Part shown: positions 17,069 to 24,155 of the stretch, piece after piece
Layout: each line of letters begins with the position of its first letter
Position numbering within the stretch: the stretch's first letter is position 1
IMG/VR virus record: IMGVR_UViG_3300032315_000591
Coordinates: 1 to 32,479 of that record
Source: a virus
Reading direction: 5' to 3' (one strand)
DNA length: 32,479 nt
The notes under the pieces: model-generated
The model's input: only the letters and a program-made list of their open reading frames with translations
Told to the model about the DNA's origin: nothing
Databases searched by the model: none
Position numbers and translations under genes: made by a program

Positions 17069-17620
17069 ATGTCAATACAAAATTTTATCAATAATTTTAA
17101 TGGCGGTACTAGAAAAAACAGATTTCGGGTAAAAATGATTGACGGGCCTGAAGATCTTCAGACTCTTATTACCGATTTTCATATCCAAGCAGCTGCTATG
17201 CCCGCATCAATTTTAACGACTAATCCAATTGATTATCAGGGAAGAAAAATTCTATATCCAGGAGATAGACTTTATAGCGCAGATGGTTTTAATGTTTGGA
17301 CCATGACCGTTTTAGATGATGTCCCCACAGCATTTGGTAACTATACAGACATATGGAATGCTTTCCATGATTGGAGCAATAGAATAAATGCACACGATCT
17401 TAATACTGGAGATACTAGTGAAACCAGTACTATTGTAGTAGAACAGTTAAATTTAAATGAAACTGGAGCAAATGGTGGCGTAATCAAAAGATCTACACTT
17501 TATCAATGCTGGCCACAATCAATTAGCACTATTGATATGGAAATGCAGGCTAGAGATCAATATAATTCTTTCGATGTAACCATGTGCTTCAGATATCTTA
17601 AGTATGAAGATCTTGAATGA
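17069..17620 (+). CDS. Tail tube protein B (gp19-like paralog)
   Basis: Product of 183 residues, related to tube protein A: FINNFNGGTRKNRFRV parallels FITGFRGGTRKNRFEV; MPASILTTNPIDYQGRKILY parallels LPNSTLGIVNFPYRGRLIPY; GDRLYSADGFNVWTMTVLDD parallels GDRIYEPWDVLVLDD; CWPQSISTIDMEMQARDQYN parallels CWPGFISPLQFNMADTGFN. Both retain the tube fold, but loops differ. Possibly the pair makes two tube segments, or one is a tube initiator like T4 gp54, which is itself tube-like. The AAGAGA sequence upstream is a weak ribosome-binding site. Confidence 0.85.
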   Translation: MSIQNFINNFNGGTRKNRFRVKMIDGPEDLQTLITDFHIQAAAMPASILTTNPIDYQGRKILYPGDRLYSADGFNVWTMTVLDDVPTAFGNYTDIWNAFHDWSNRINAHDLNTGDTSETSTIVVEQLNLNETGANGGVIKRSTLYQCWPQSISTIDMEMQARDQYNSFDVTMCFRYLKYEDLE

Positions 17621-17658
17621 TCTATTTTGGAATATATAATTGACAAGGATTTTACATA

Positions 17659-19194
17659 ATGGCTTATAAACTTTTTGGTTTTACCGTCAGATCGAAAGAA
17701 GAAGAAGATAAACTTCCTCTTCAGAATTTTGCTACTCCAGAAGAATTTGATGGAGCATATACAGTCGAAGGTGCTGGGGTTTATGGCACTTTTATTGACT
17801 TCATGGGTTCGCTCAAAGACGAACAAGCATCAATGGCTCAATATAGAGCTATGGCATTATTCCCAGAAGTAGATACCGCCATCGATGAAATTACAAATGA
17901 ATCTGTCGTCATGGGAAACGATAGAAAACCAATAAAGTTAGATTTATCGAAAATTGGATTTTCTGATAATATCAAGAGTAAGATTTATACTGAATTTGAT
18001 AATATTCTAAAACTTTTAGATTTCCAAGATAAAGGTTATGAAATTTTTAGAAGATGGTATATCGATTCAAAGCTTTATTATTATATTTCAATCGATTCCG
18101 AAAATCCATCAGAGGGAATCAAGCAGCTAATTCCATTAGATGCAACCAAAGTAAAAAAGGTCAGAAAAGTAAAGACAAAGAATAGCAAGCAAGATGGAGC
18201 GAATATATCGCTTATCAAGGATGTTGAAGAATATTTCGTATATACAAATACAGATAAAAATTCTGTAATTGGTACTCCCACATCTGGTCTTAAGATTTCT
18301 CCAGACTCAATCGCATTCTGCCATTCTGGATTGGTAGATATGAATTCAAAGAGAGTTGTTGGCTACCTCCACAAGGCAATTAGACCTCTAAACATGCTTA
18401 GGCAGATCGAAGATGCGATAGTCGTATATCGCATCTCCCGCGCCCCAGAGCGTCGTATCTTCTATATCGATGTCGGCAATCTACCAAAGCAAAAGGCTGA
18501 ACAATATGTCCGTGAGCTTATGAATAAGTATCGCAATAAGCTCATTTATAACCAGACAACTGGTGAAATAAAGGACGATAGAAATCAGATGGCCATGATT
18601 GAAGATTATTGGCTACCTCGCCGCGAAGGTGGTAGAGGAACTGAAATTTCTACCTTAGACGGGGGACAGAATCTCGGTGAATTGACCGATGTTGAATATT
18701 TCAAGAAAAAGCTCTACTACGCTTTGAACATTCCTCCATCAAGACTTGTGGGGGAAAATGGATTCAATCTTGGAAGATCGGCTGAAATCACGCGAGATGA
18801 GGTCAAGTTCTACAAATTTATCGAAAGATTAAGAAATAAATTTGCCCAAGTCTTCATGCAGCTACTAAGAATTCAATTGGTTCTTAAGGGTGTTATAACC
18901 CAGAACGACTGGGAAGAAATAAACTACGCGATTAATTTCTCCTTCAATAAAGATTCTTATTTCACAGATCTAAAAGATGCTGAAATTCTATCGGCAAGAA
19001 TGGAATTGGCCGCTCAAATGGAGCCAATGATAGGAAAATATTTCTCTTCGATGTACATCAAAAAGAACATTTTGAAGCAGAGCGACGAGGAAATAGAGCA
19101 ATTAAATAGAGAAATGGCCGTAGATATTGCAAAGCAGCAGCAAGAACAAATGATGCAAATGCAAATGGCACAGGAACAAGGACAGCCAGAATAA
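17659..19194 (+). CDS. 20: Portal protein (gp20)
   Basis: Product of 511 residues (T4 gp20 has 524). Twelve copies form the vertex ring through which DNA enters and leaves. The typical signature is present: YRAMALFPEVDTAIDEITNE near residues 62-80, then RRWYIDSKLYYYISID near 131-146, IVVYRISRAPERRIFYIDVG near 254-273, and LTDVEYFKKKLYYALNIPPS near 345-364, followed by GENGFNLGRS. The C-terminal 30 residues are a Gln/Met-rich tail (QQQEQMMQMQMAQEQGQPE). Bases 18361-18560, coding for the IVVYRISR block, use far more CGT/CGC codons than the rest of the gene. AAGGA ribosome-binding site upstream. Confidence 0.95.
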   Translation: MAYKLFGFTVRSKEEEDKLPLQNFATPEEFDGAYTVEGAGVYGTFIDFMGSLKDEQASMAQYRAMALFPEVDTAIDEITNESVVMGNDRKPIKLDLSKIGFSDNIKSKIYTEFDNILKLLDFQDKGYEIFRRWYIDSKLYYYISIDSENPSEGIKQLIPLDATKVKKVRKVKTKNSKQDGANISLIKDVEEYFVYTNTDKNSVIGTPTSGLKISPDSIAFCHSGLVDMNSKRVVGYLHKAIRPLNMLRQIEDAIVVYRISRAPERRIFYIDVGNLPKQKAEQYVRELMNKYRNKLIYNQTTGEIKDDRNQMAMIEDYWLPRREGGRGTEISTLDGGQNLGELTDVEYFKKKLYYALNIPPSRLVGENGFNLGRSAEITRDEVKFYKFIERLRNKFAQVFMQLLRIQLVLKGVITQNDWEEINYAINFSFNKDSYFTDLKDAEILSARMELAAQMEPMIGKYFSSMYIKKNILKQSDEEIEQLNREMAVDIAKQQQEQMMQMQMAQEQGQPE

Positions 19195-19224
19195 TAAAAA
19201 ATATAGATAATAAAGGAAAAAAAT

Positions 19225-19608
19225 ATGAAAGCAAAATCAATCATTCATTCGATTTTAGAAGAAAACGCTGTCAAGGCAAAAAAAATAATTGCAGAAGATT
19301 TGACCATTAAACTTGGCCAAAGACTTGCTGAAGAATATGTCCGTGTCGCTAAAGAAACCTTTAACGAAGAAATGGACCCTGTTGGAAAAGAAGACGAAGA
19401 CATCGATAATGATGGCGATTCAGATAAGAGCGATAAGTATCTTTCAAATCGCAGAAAGGCCATAGGAAAAGCTATGTCCGAAGGTGAAGAGGAAGAAGGC
19501 GAAGAAGAAGGTGAAGAGGAAGAAGGCGAAGAAGAAGAAGCCCCAGAAACTAATTCTCCAGCAAAAACTCCTACCGGGGTTGATGTTCGTCTATCATATA
19601 ACGGATAA
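19225..19608 (+). CDS. gp67-like acidic prohead core protein with DxDNDGD motif
   Basis: Product of 127 residues placed between portal and protease, where T4 has genes 67 and 68 (prohead core). The N-terminus is helical (residues 1-50). Residues 57-82 hold a DEDIDNDGDSDKSDKYL segment followed by RRKAIGKAM, a calcium-loop-like (dockerin or EF-hand-like) pattern that I know from this position in other T4-like phages. Residues 86-108 are almost only Glu and Gly, encoded by a perfect 27-base tandem repeat. Such acidic core proteins fill the prohead and are cleaved by gp21. Calling it gp67 rests on position and acidity. An AAGGAA ribosome-binding site precedes the start. Confidence 0.65.
   Translation: MKAKSIIHSILEENAVKAKKIIAEDLTIKLGQRLAEEYVRVAKETFNEEMDPVGKEDEDIDNDGDSDKSDKYLSNRRKAIGKAMSEGEEEEGEEEGEEEEGEEEEAPETNSPAKTPTGVDVRLSYNG
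19480..19533 (+). repeat. Perfect 27-base tandem repeat, two copies, encoding Glu/Gly
   Basis: Bases 19480-19506 and 19507-19533 are identical (they begin GAAGGTGAAGAGGAAGAAGG), followed by further GAA codons. The unit is 9 codons (EGEEEEGEE). Copy number could change by slippage or recombination without frameshift, altering the length of the acidic region in the core protein. Confidence 0.9.
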
Positions 19609-19611
19609 TAA

Positions 19612-20256
19612 ATGAAACTAATCACCGAAACAATTGAAGAAGTAGCATATCTAACCGAAAATGCCAATGGTGAAAAGCAACATTTCATCGAAGGCGTTTT
19701 CATGCAAGCTGAAACCAAGAATAAGAATGGCAGAGTTTATCCAAAGCCAATTCTTGTAAAAGAAGCAATGCGTTATGTCACAGAGTATGTGAACAAGAAC
19801 CGTGCTCTCGGTGAACTAAATCACCCAACCGGACCTTCAGTTAATCTAGATCGCGTATCACACAAGGTAACTTGGCTATACGAGAATAACAACGATTTCT
19901 ATGGGAAAGCTAAGATTCTTGACACCCCATGCGGACAGATTGTAAAAAATCTAATGAATGAAGGTGTTAAGCTCGGAGTTTCAACCCGTGGAATGGGGTC
20001 ATTAGAGAAGAGAGGCGGGGTCAATGTTGTCAAAGAAGACTTCATGCTTGCCGCTATCGATATTGTCGCTGATCCTTCAGCCCCAAATGCTTTCGTAAAT
20101 GGAATCATGGAAGGTAGAGAGTGGATCTGGGACAACGGTATTCTCAAGGAACAGCAGATTGCTGAATATCACAATTCCTTAAAGAAGACTCCTTCAAGAA
20201 AGCTACAGGCAGAATCTATAAAACTTTTTGCAGATTTCTTAAGAAAAATTAAATGA
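19612..20256 (+). CDS. 21: Prohead maturation protease (gp21)
   Basis: Product of 214 residues (T4 gp21 has 212). This serine protease matures the prohead by cleaving scaffold and capsid. Motifs: residues 25-45 (FIEGVFMQAETKNKNGRVYP), then LGELNHPTGP with the probable catalytic His71, then KLGVSTRGMGS with the probable catalytic Ser124, and AIDIVADPSAPNA at 148-160, the usual third motif. The start follows the core protein stop closely (GGATAATAA ATG) without a strong ribosome-binding site, so coupling is likely. The family is herpesvirus-protease-like. Confidence 0.93.
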   Translation: MKLITETIEEVAYLTENANGEKQHFIEGVFMQAETKNKNGRVYPKPILVKEAMRYVTEYVNKNRALGELNHPTGPSVNLDRVSHKVTWLYENNNDFYGKAKILDTPCGQIVKNLMNEGVKLGVSTRGMGSLEKRGGVNVVKEDFMLAAIDIVADPSAPNAFVNGIMEGREWIWDNGILKEQQIAEYHNSLKKTPSRKLQAESIKLFADFLRKIK

Positions 20257-20681
20257 ATTTAAATTCAAATCAATTTCATTTTTTATCAGAATCAAATAGA
20301 AATATTGATTTTGATATGTTAAATGAAAATGTTTTAGGAAATGTTTTAGGAAAGCTTAAGAGAGGATTCGGAAGACTAGCTGGTGGATCTAAAGCTAAAA
20401 ATTATAGCAAAGATACTTTAGATGCAGCTGCTGCCGGATCTTATCTCGGTGCTGCTTGGGCAAAAGAACAAGGCGCATGGCAGAACTATTTGGCAAATGA
20501 AAGAGCACAGGGGCCATTGGGTAGATTGGGAGCAGAATATAAAGAAGCTGCTCTAAAGTCACTTTTAGCTCCATATAGATTAGCCCCTCAAGCATTAAAA
20601 GGAAGTGTGGCTGTTAACTTGAGAAGAATGGGTCGAGGAACACCACAAGCAAACATTCAGTACGGTCAAACAGAAATTTAA
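20253..20681 (+). CDS. Hypothetical protein between protease and scaffold, possibly an internal prohead protein
   Basis: Product of 142 residues starting as an ATGA overlap with gp21. The N-terminal 35 residues are polar. Residues 30-55 (LGNVLGKLKRGFGRLAGGSK) are basic and Gly-rich. A long Ala/Leu helix region (LDAAAAGSYLGAAWAKEQGA) and a Gly/Arg tail follow. I recognise no family. Its position suggests a prohead core or head-internal protein, in the spot that T4's gene 68 would fill on the other side of gene 21. It is basic where the core protein is acidic, which would allow pairing or DNA contact. This is inference. Confidence 0.55.
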   Translation: MNLNSNQFHFLSESNRNIDFDMLNENVLGNVLGKLKRGFGRLAGGSKAKNYSKDTLDAAAAGSYLGAAWAKEQGAWQNYLANERAQGPLGRLGAEYKEAALKSLLAPYRLAPQALKGSVAVNLRRMGRGTPQANIQYGQTEI

Positions 20682-20686
20682 ACATA

Positions 20687-20694
20687 TATAAAAA
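20687..20694 (+). promoter_or_regulatory. Possible late promoter box TATAAAAA upstream of the scaffold gene
   Basis: TATAAAAA, one base from the T4 late consensus TATAAATA, lies in the short gap before gp22, followed by an ACGGAG ribosome-binding site and the ATG at 20709. The spacing (14 bases from box to ATG) leaves little leader. Position between genes favours function, but AT-rich sequence makes near matches common. Confidence 0.35.
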
Positions 20695-20708
20695 CGGAGA
20701 ATTAACAA

Positions 20709-21674
20709 ATGAACGACACATCAGTAGAAATGGACTTTTCAGGTAAATCATCATTCGATGCCGAAGGTAAGGGATTCATTCTTCAAACAAAGAATCCGCC
20801 TGCCGAAGGTTTAGCTCAAATCAACATGAGCACAATTGCAACACCAAAGGTTCCAGCTGCTGGAATGCCTGGGGTTAAGCCAGCTGCTCAACAAGGAGAA
20901 CAAGAAGAAGATGAAGGTGCAGAAGAAGCTCTAAAAGAGCATCTAGCCGCTCTCTTCGCCAACGCAAATCTTTCAGAAGATTTTGTCGAGAAGGCCAAGA
21001 CAATCTTTGTTGCCGCAGTAAATGAAAAATCAAATGAGATTGCTACTCGCATCAACGAAGCTTACAAGGCTGAGTATACCAATGCTCTCGCAAGCACTGT
21101 AAACGAACTCACCGAAAAGGTAGATGATTATCTAACTTATGTCGTTGAAGAATGGGTTAACGAAAATAAGCTCCAGGTCGAAAGAGGAATCAAAGTAGAA
21201 CTAGCTGAGAATTTCATCTTTGGTCTAAAGAAGCTTTTCGAAAGCAACTTCATTGATGTTCCAAACGAAAAGTATGATGTTCTAGACGAACTCTACAGCA
21301 AGATCGAAGAGCAAGAAGATGCATTGAATACTTCAATGAACGAAAACATCTCTCTAAGAAAGAAGTTACTTGAATCCGCCGCAGTAACTGTTTTTGCTCA
21401 GGAAACTCAGGGCCTTGCCCAAACCCAGATCGAAAAGCTAGCTAATCTAGCTGAGGGTATTGAGTTTGATGATGCCGAACAATTCAGAGGCAAGATTCAA
21501 ATACTAAAAGAAAGTTATTTTGGAAATGGAAATAACCAACCACAATCAGCCCCAGTCTCAATGCCAAGATTCTCACAAAAAGTAGATATTCTTGACACCG
21601 CATCTGAGCCTGAACTAATTTCGGAAGGCATGGACATTTACAAGAAAGCTATCAGTAGACACTTAAAGAAATAA
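20709..21674 (+). CDS. 22: Prohead scaffold core protein (gp22)
   Basis: Product of 321 residues (T4 gp22 has 269). The scaffold forms the core on which gp23 assembles and is degraded by gp21 before DNA filling. The N-terminal 75 residues are flexible, Pro/Ala/Glu-rich (PKVPAAGMPGVKP then EEDEGAEEAL). The family core follows: LSEDFVEKAKTIFVAAVNEK near 89-108, VDDYLTYVVEEWVNENKLQV near 137-156, and FIFGLKKLFESNF near 167-180. Long charged helices continue to the end. ACGGAG ribosome-binding site. It is placed directly before gp23, as in T4. Confidence 0.93.
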   Translation: MNDTSVEMDFSGKSSFDAEGKGFILQTKNPPAEGLAQINMSTIATPKVPAAGMPGVKPAAQQGEQEEDEGAEEALKEHLAALFANANLSEDFVEKAKTIFVAAVNEKSNEIATRINEAYKAEYTNALASTVNELTEKVDDYLTYVVEEWVNENKLQVERGIKVELAENFIFGLKKLFESNFIDVPNEKYDVLDELYSKIEEQEDALNTSMNENISLRKKLLESAAVTVFAQETQGLAQTQIEKLANLAEGIEFDDAEQFRGKIQILKESYFGNGNNQPQSAPVSMPRFSQKVDILDTASEPELISEGMDIYKKAISRHLKK

Positions 21675-21678
21675 AAAT

Positions 21679-21686
21679 TATAAATA
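21679..21686 (+). promoter_or_regulatory. T4-type late promoter (TATAAATA) for the capsid gene
   Basis: An exact TATAAATA, the box recognised by the late sigma gp55, sits in the 30-base gap before gp23. Transcription should start shortly downstream (roughly 21691-21693). It is followed by a strong TAGGAGA ribosome-binding site and the ATG at 21705. In T4, gene 23 also has its own strong late promoter, and the terminator after gp23 supports a separate capsid unit. Confidence 0.75.
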
Positions 21687-21704
21687 AAACATTAGGAGAT
21701 ACAA

Positions 21705-23114
21705 ATGAATTTTGACGATACAACCCCATATGATATTCTAACTGAAAAGTGGGAACCAGTTCTAAAGCACGAAGCCCTCCCACAGATCGAAGACACTTAC
21801 AAAACTAAGGTAACTGCTGTTCTCCTTGAGAACCAAGAGCAGGCCATCCGTACTCAGAGACTAACTGAAGACAACACCCTCGGTGGAGTCATCAGCAATG
21901 TCGCTACACCTTCCTCAACCAACATCGCTGGTTATGACCCAATCCTAATCAGCCTCGTTCGTCGCGCAATGCCAAACCTCATTGCTTACGACATCTGTGG
22001 CGTTCAGCCCATGACCGCTCCAACCGGACTCATCTTCGCAATGCGTCCCAAGTACGATCCAGTCAATGCTCCAACTCCTCTAAGAAGAGAAGCATTGTTC
22101 CAGGAACCATTTGTACCATTCGGTGGTTCAGGTGGTACTGCTGGTTACGGTGGCTACATGAACGGTCTAAGCTATAGCGATAGCTATGGTCTAAGCCTCT
22201 TCCAGGGTACAACTGGTGCTACCAAGCATTCTTTCTACGGAAACGACTTCAAGGGTATGCTAGTAGGCGAAGCTGAAGGTCTTGGTTCATCCAAGCAGTT
22301 CAACGAGATGGCCTTCACCATCGACAAGGTTGCTGTCCAGGCTAAGACTCGCGCACTAAAGGCCGACTACACCACTGAACTTGCTCAGGACCTCAAGGCT
22401 GTTCACGGACTTGATGCTGAAACCGAACTCGCCAACATTCTCAGCACTGAAATTCTTGCTGAAATCAACCGCGAAGTCGTTCGTGGCATCTACCATGTCG
22501 CTAAGGTTGGTGCAGCTCAGACCGACCTAAGCTCAAGCAGCTTCGGTGGCGGCGTTTATGACCTCCTAACCGACTCAGACGGTCGTTGGTCAGCTGAACG
22601 CTTCCGTGGCCTCATGTTCCAGATCGAACGCGAAGCCAACCAGATCGCCAAGGAAACTCGTCGTGGTAAGGGTAACTTCATCATCTGCTCGTCAGATGTT
22701 GCTTCAGCCCTCGCAATGGGTGGATGGCTAAACATCAGCCCCGCTCTAAACAACCAGCTTGAAGTTGATGATACCGGCAACACCTTTGCTGGCGTACTCA
22801 ACGGCAAGATGCGCGTTTACATCGATCCTTATGTCCAGTCTGGTGTAGATTTCGTTTGCGTCGGCTACCGTGGTGCAAGCCCATACGACGCTGGCCTCTT
22901 CTACTGCCCCTATGTCCCACTCCAGATGGTCCGTGCAGTCGATCCTAATACCTTCCAGCCCAAGATCGGCTTCAAGACCCGCTACGGCATGGTTGCTAAT
23001 CCCTTCGTTGTCAACACCACCACAGGTCTACCTGACGGTGAAACCATGACCCAGAGCGCAAACCAGTACTACCGCATCTTCCGTGTTACCAACCTCCACG
23101 GCAACACCAACTGA
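21705..23114 (+). CDS. 23: Major capsid protein (gp23)
   Basis: Product of 469 residues (T4 gp23 has 521), HK97-fold shell protein. The family marks are SLVRRAMPNLIAYDICGVQP (near residues 87-106), then MTAPTGLIFAMRPKY and EALFQEPF, and conserved C-terminal segments FRGLMFQIEREANQIAKETR and DPNTFQPKIGFKTRYGM. The N-terminal part holds LTE-D at residues 53-56, which fits the gp21 consensus (L/I-x-E) at the place corresponding to the T4 cut after Glu65, so residues 1-55 are probably removed. Codon choice is unlike most neighbours: arginine is mostly CGT/CGC, C-ending codons are frequent, and overall GC is higher. That fits a very highly expressed gene. It has an AGGAGA ribosome-binding site, its own late promoter, and a terminator downstream. 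Confidence 0.97.
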   Translation: MNFDDTTPYDILTEKWEPVLKHEALPQIEDTYKTKVTAVLLENQEQAIRTQRLTEDNTLGGVISNVATPSSTNIAGYDPILISLVRRAMPNLIAYDICGVQPMTAPTGLIFAMRPKYDPVNAPTPLRREALFQEPFVPFGGSGGTAGYGGYMNGLSYSDSYGLSLFQGTTGATKHSFYGNDFKGMLVGEAEGLGSSKQFNEMAFTIDKVAVQAKTRALKADYTTELAQDLKAVHGLDAETELANILSTEILAEINREVVRGIYHVAKVGAAQTDLSSSSFGGGVYDLLTDSDGRWSAERFRGLMFQIEREANQIAKETRRGKGNFIICSSDVASALAMGGWLNISPALNNQLEVDDTGNTFAGVLNGKMRVYIDPYVQSGVDFVCVGYRGASPYDAGLFYCPYVPLQMVRAVDPNTFQPKIGFKTRYGMVANPFVVNTTTGLPDGETMTQSANQYYRIFRVTNLHGNTN

Positions 23115-23137
23115 TAAGTAGTATCTAAGACTTCGGG

Positions 23138-23170
23138 AACGGGAGCCAGAAATGGCTCCCGTTTTCTTTT
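23138..23170 (+). terminator. Rho-independent terminator after gp23
   Basis: An 11-base perfect stem (AACGGGAGCCA pairs with TGGCTCCCGTT) closes a GAAA tetraloop and is followed by TTCTTTTCT. The GNRA loop and T-rich tract make this a strong terminator. It lies 24 bases after the gp23 stop and separates the capsid transcript from the recombination genes. Confidence 0.92.
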
Positions 23171-23181
23171 CTACATAGTTT

Positions 23182-23691
23182 ATGTCATTTACAGAAATTT
23201 CGACACTAGGTCAAAATTATTTTAGGTTTGAACTCTCAAGAATTCCAACCGTAGAATATTACACCCAAGAAGCAAATTTACCAAATTTGATTCTTGAGGC
23301 TCAAGATCAACCAACTACTCTTGGTATACCAGTAAAAAGACCAATCGGTGCTTACAAGTTCGAAAATTTGACTTTGAGTTTTTTAGTTGATGAAAAAATG
23401 ACCAATTGGTTGGAAATTTATAAGTGGATGAGACATCTCGGAAATATCGACAGCGACAATTATAACAATGAACTTCCTTTTGAGTCTTGGGAAAGCAATG
23501 CTTATTTGCATTTAACAAAAGGAACATATAACGACAACATTAAAGTCATCTTTCATCAAGTTTTTCCAGTTGCTTTATCTGGATTAAAATTTATGACTGA
23601 TGCTCCTTCCAATGCTGTACAAAAAGCCACCGTTACATTTGCTTACACTTATTATTCGTTTGACCCAGATCCAGGGGCTATAACTAGTTGA
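23182..23691 (+). CDS. Tail tube-like protein, probable tail completion protein gp3 by position
   Basis: Product of 169 residues (T4 gp3 has 176, gp19 has 163). Residues 13-88 (NYFRFELSRIPTVEYYTQ, then NLPNLILEAQDQPT, then FENLTLSFLVDEKMTNWLEI and YKWMRHLG) match a widespread T4-like family related to tube and tail-completion proteins. In cyanophage T4-likes the gene just after gp23 is usually annotated as gp3, the tail completion/sheath stabiliser at the head end of the tube, and the position here agrees. I cannot separate a gp3 role from a third tube-type role by sequence. It begins 11 bases after the terminator's T-tract with no visible ribosome-binding site. A phage protein with this fold is expected in the virion tail. 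Confidence 0.6.
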   Translation: MSFTEISTLGQNYFRFELSRIPTVEYYTQEANLPNLILEAQDQPTTLGIPVKRPIGAYKFENLTLSFLVDEKMTNWLEIYKWMRHLGNIDSDNYNNELPFESWESNAYLHLTKGTYNDNIKVIFHQVFPVALSGLKFMTDAPSNAVQKATVTFAYTYYSFDPDPGAITS

Positions 23692-23714
23692 TTTTATTTA
23701 CTATTGTGTATACT
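23688..23714 (+). promoter_or_regulatory. Possible sigma70-like promoter ahead of uvsY
   Basis: TTGATT at 23688-23693 and TATACT at 23709-23714 with a 15-base spacer, short of the usual 17. Transcription would begin close to the uvsY ATG at 23721, giving almost no leader. No ribosome-binding site is visible for uvsY. UvsY in T4 is expressed from a middle promoter, so a promoter here is reasonable. The poor spacing lowers confidence. Confidence 0.3.
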
Positions 23715-23720
23715 TAAATT

Positions 23721-24155
23721 ATGAATTTTGATGAACTAAAACAACAAGTACAAGAAGATCTCAAGATAGATTCCACGGAACTTGCCATTGAATCTGTAAA
23801 CACCCCACAGATTCATAACAAGTATCTACTGTTCCTTAAAAAGCACAAGGAAGCCCTTGCAGAGGACGAGAGAACCCTTCGCGTCATGAAGAAGTACAAG
23901 TGGCTCTATTACACAGGAAAGCTGTCTAAAGAGGAACTAGACCAATTTAAGTGGGAACCATTTGACCTAAATATCCTGAAAACGGATGTTGATAAGTTCA
24001 TTGACGCAGATGATGATGTTATCAAACTAGAGCGTCAAATCACGGAAAAGAAAGAACTCGTCAGTTACTTGGACGGCGTGGTAAAGATAGTCGGAAATAG
24101 ACAATGGAATATTCGTTCAGCGATTGAGTGGATCAAGTTTAGTCATGGCCAATGA
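23721..24155 (+). CDS. uvsY: Recombination mediator UvsY
   Basis: Product of 144 residues (T4 UvsY has 137). It loads the recombinase UvsX on single-stranded DNA by displacing gp32. The N-terminus (FDELKQQVQEDLKIDSTELA) parallels T4's LEDLQEELKKDVFIDSTKLQ. Then NKYLLFLKKHKEAL, YKWLYYTGK (T4: RLDYYSGR), and a region matching T4's MKTVLSADKDVLKVDTSLQY (LKTDVDKFIDADDDVIKLER). The C-terminal helix ends WNIRSAIEWIKFSHGQ. It overlaps uvsW by 11 bases, so the two recombination genes are coupled. Confidence 0.9.
   Translation: MNFDELKQQVQEDLKIDSTELAIESVNTPQIHNKYLLFLKKHKEALAEDERTLRVMKKYKWLYYTGKLSKEELDQFKWEPFDLNILKTDVDKFIDADDDVIKLERQITEKKELVSYLDGVVKIVGNRQWNIRSAIEWIKFSHGQ

Noticed and set aside
17639-17644. 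TTGACA before the portal gene as a -35 box
   Set aside because: No -10 box at suitable spacing outside the coding region; a start would fall inside the gene.
19245-19718. Long minus-strand open frame of 157 residues opposite the acidic core gene
   Set aside because: It is serine/proline-rich because it is the complement of the GAA-rich repeat, and the + strand gene explains the sequence.
24124-24144. TTG start for uvsW, seven codons longer
   Set aside because: The ATG at 24145 begins the recognisable N-terminus and overlaps uvsY by 11 bases, so the extra residues are not needed.
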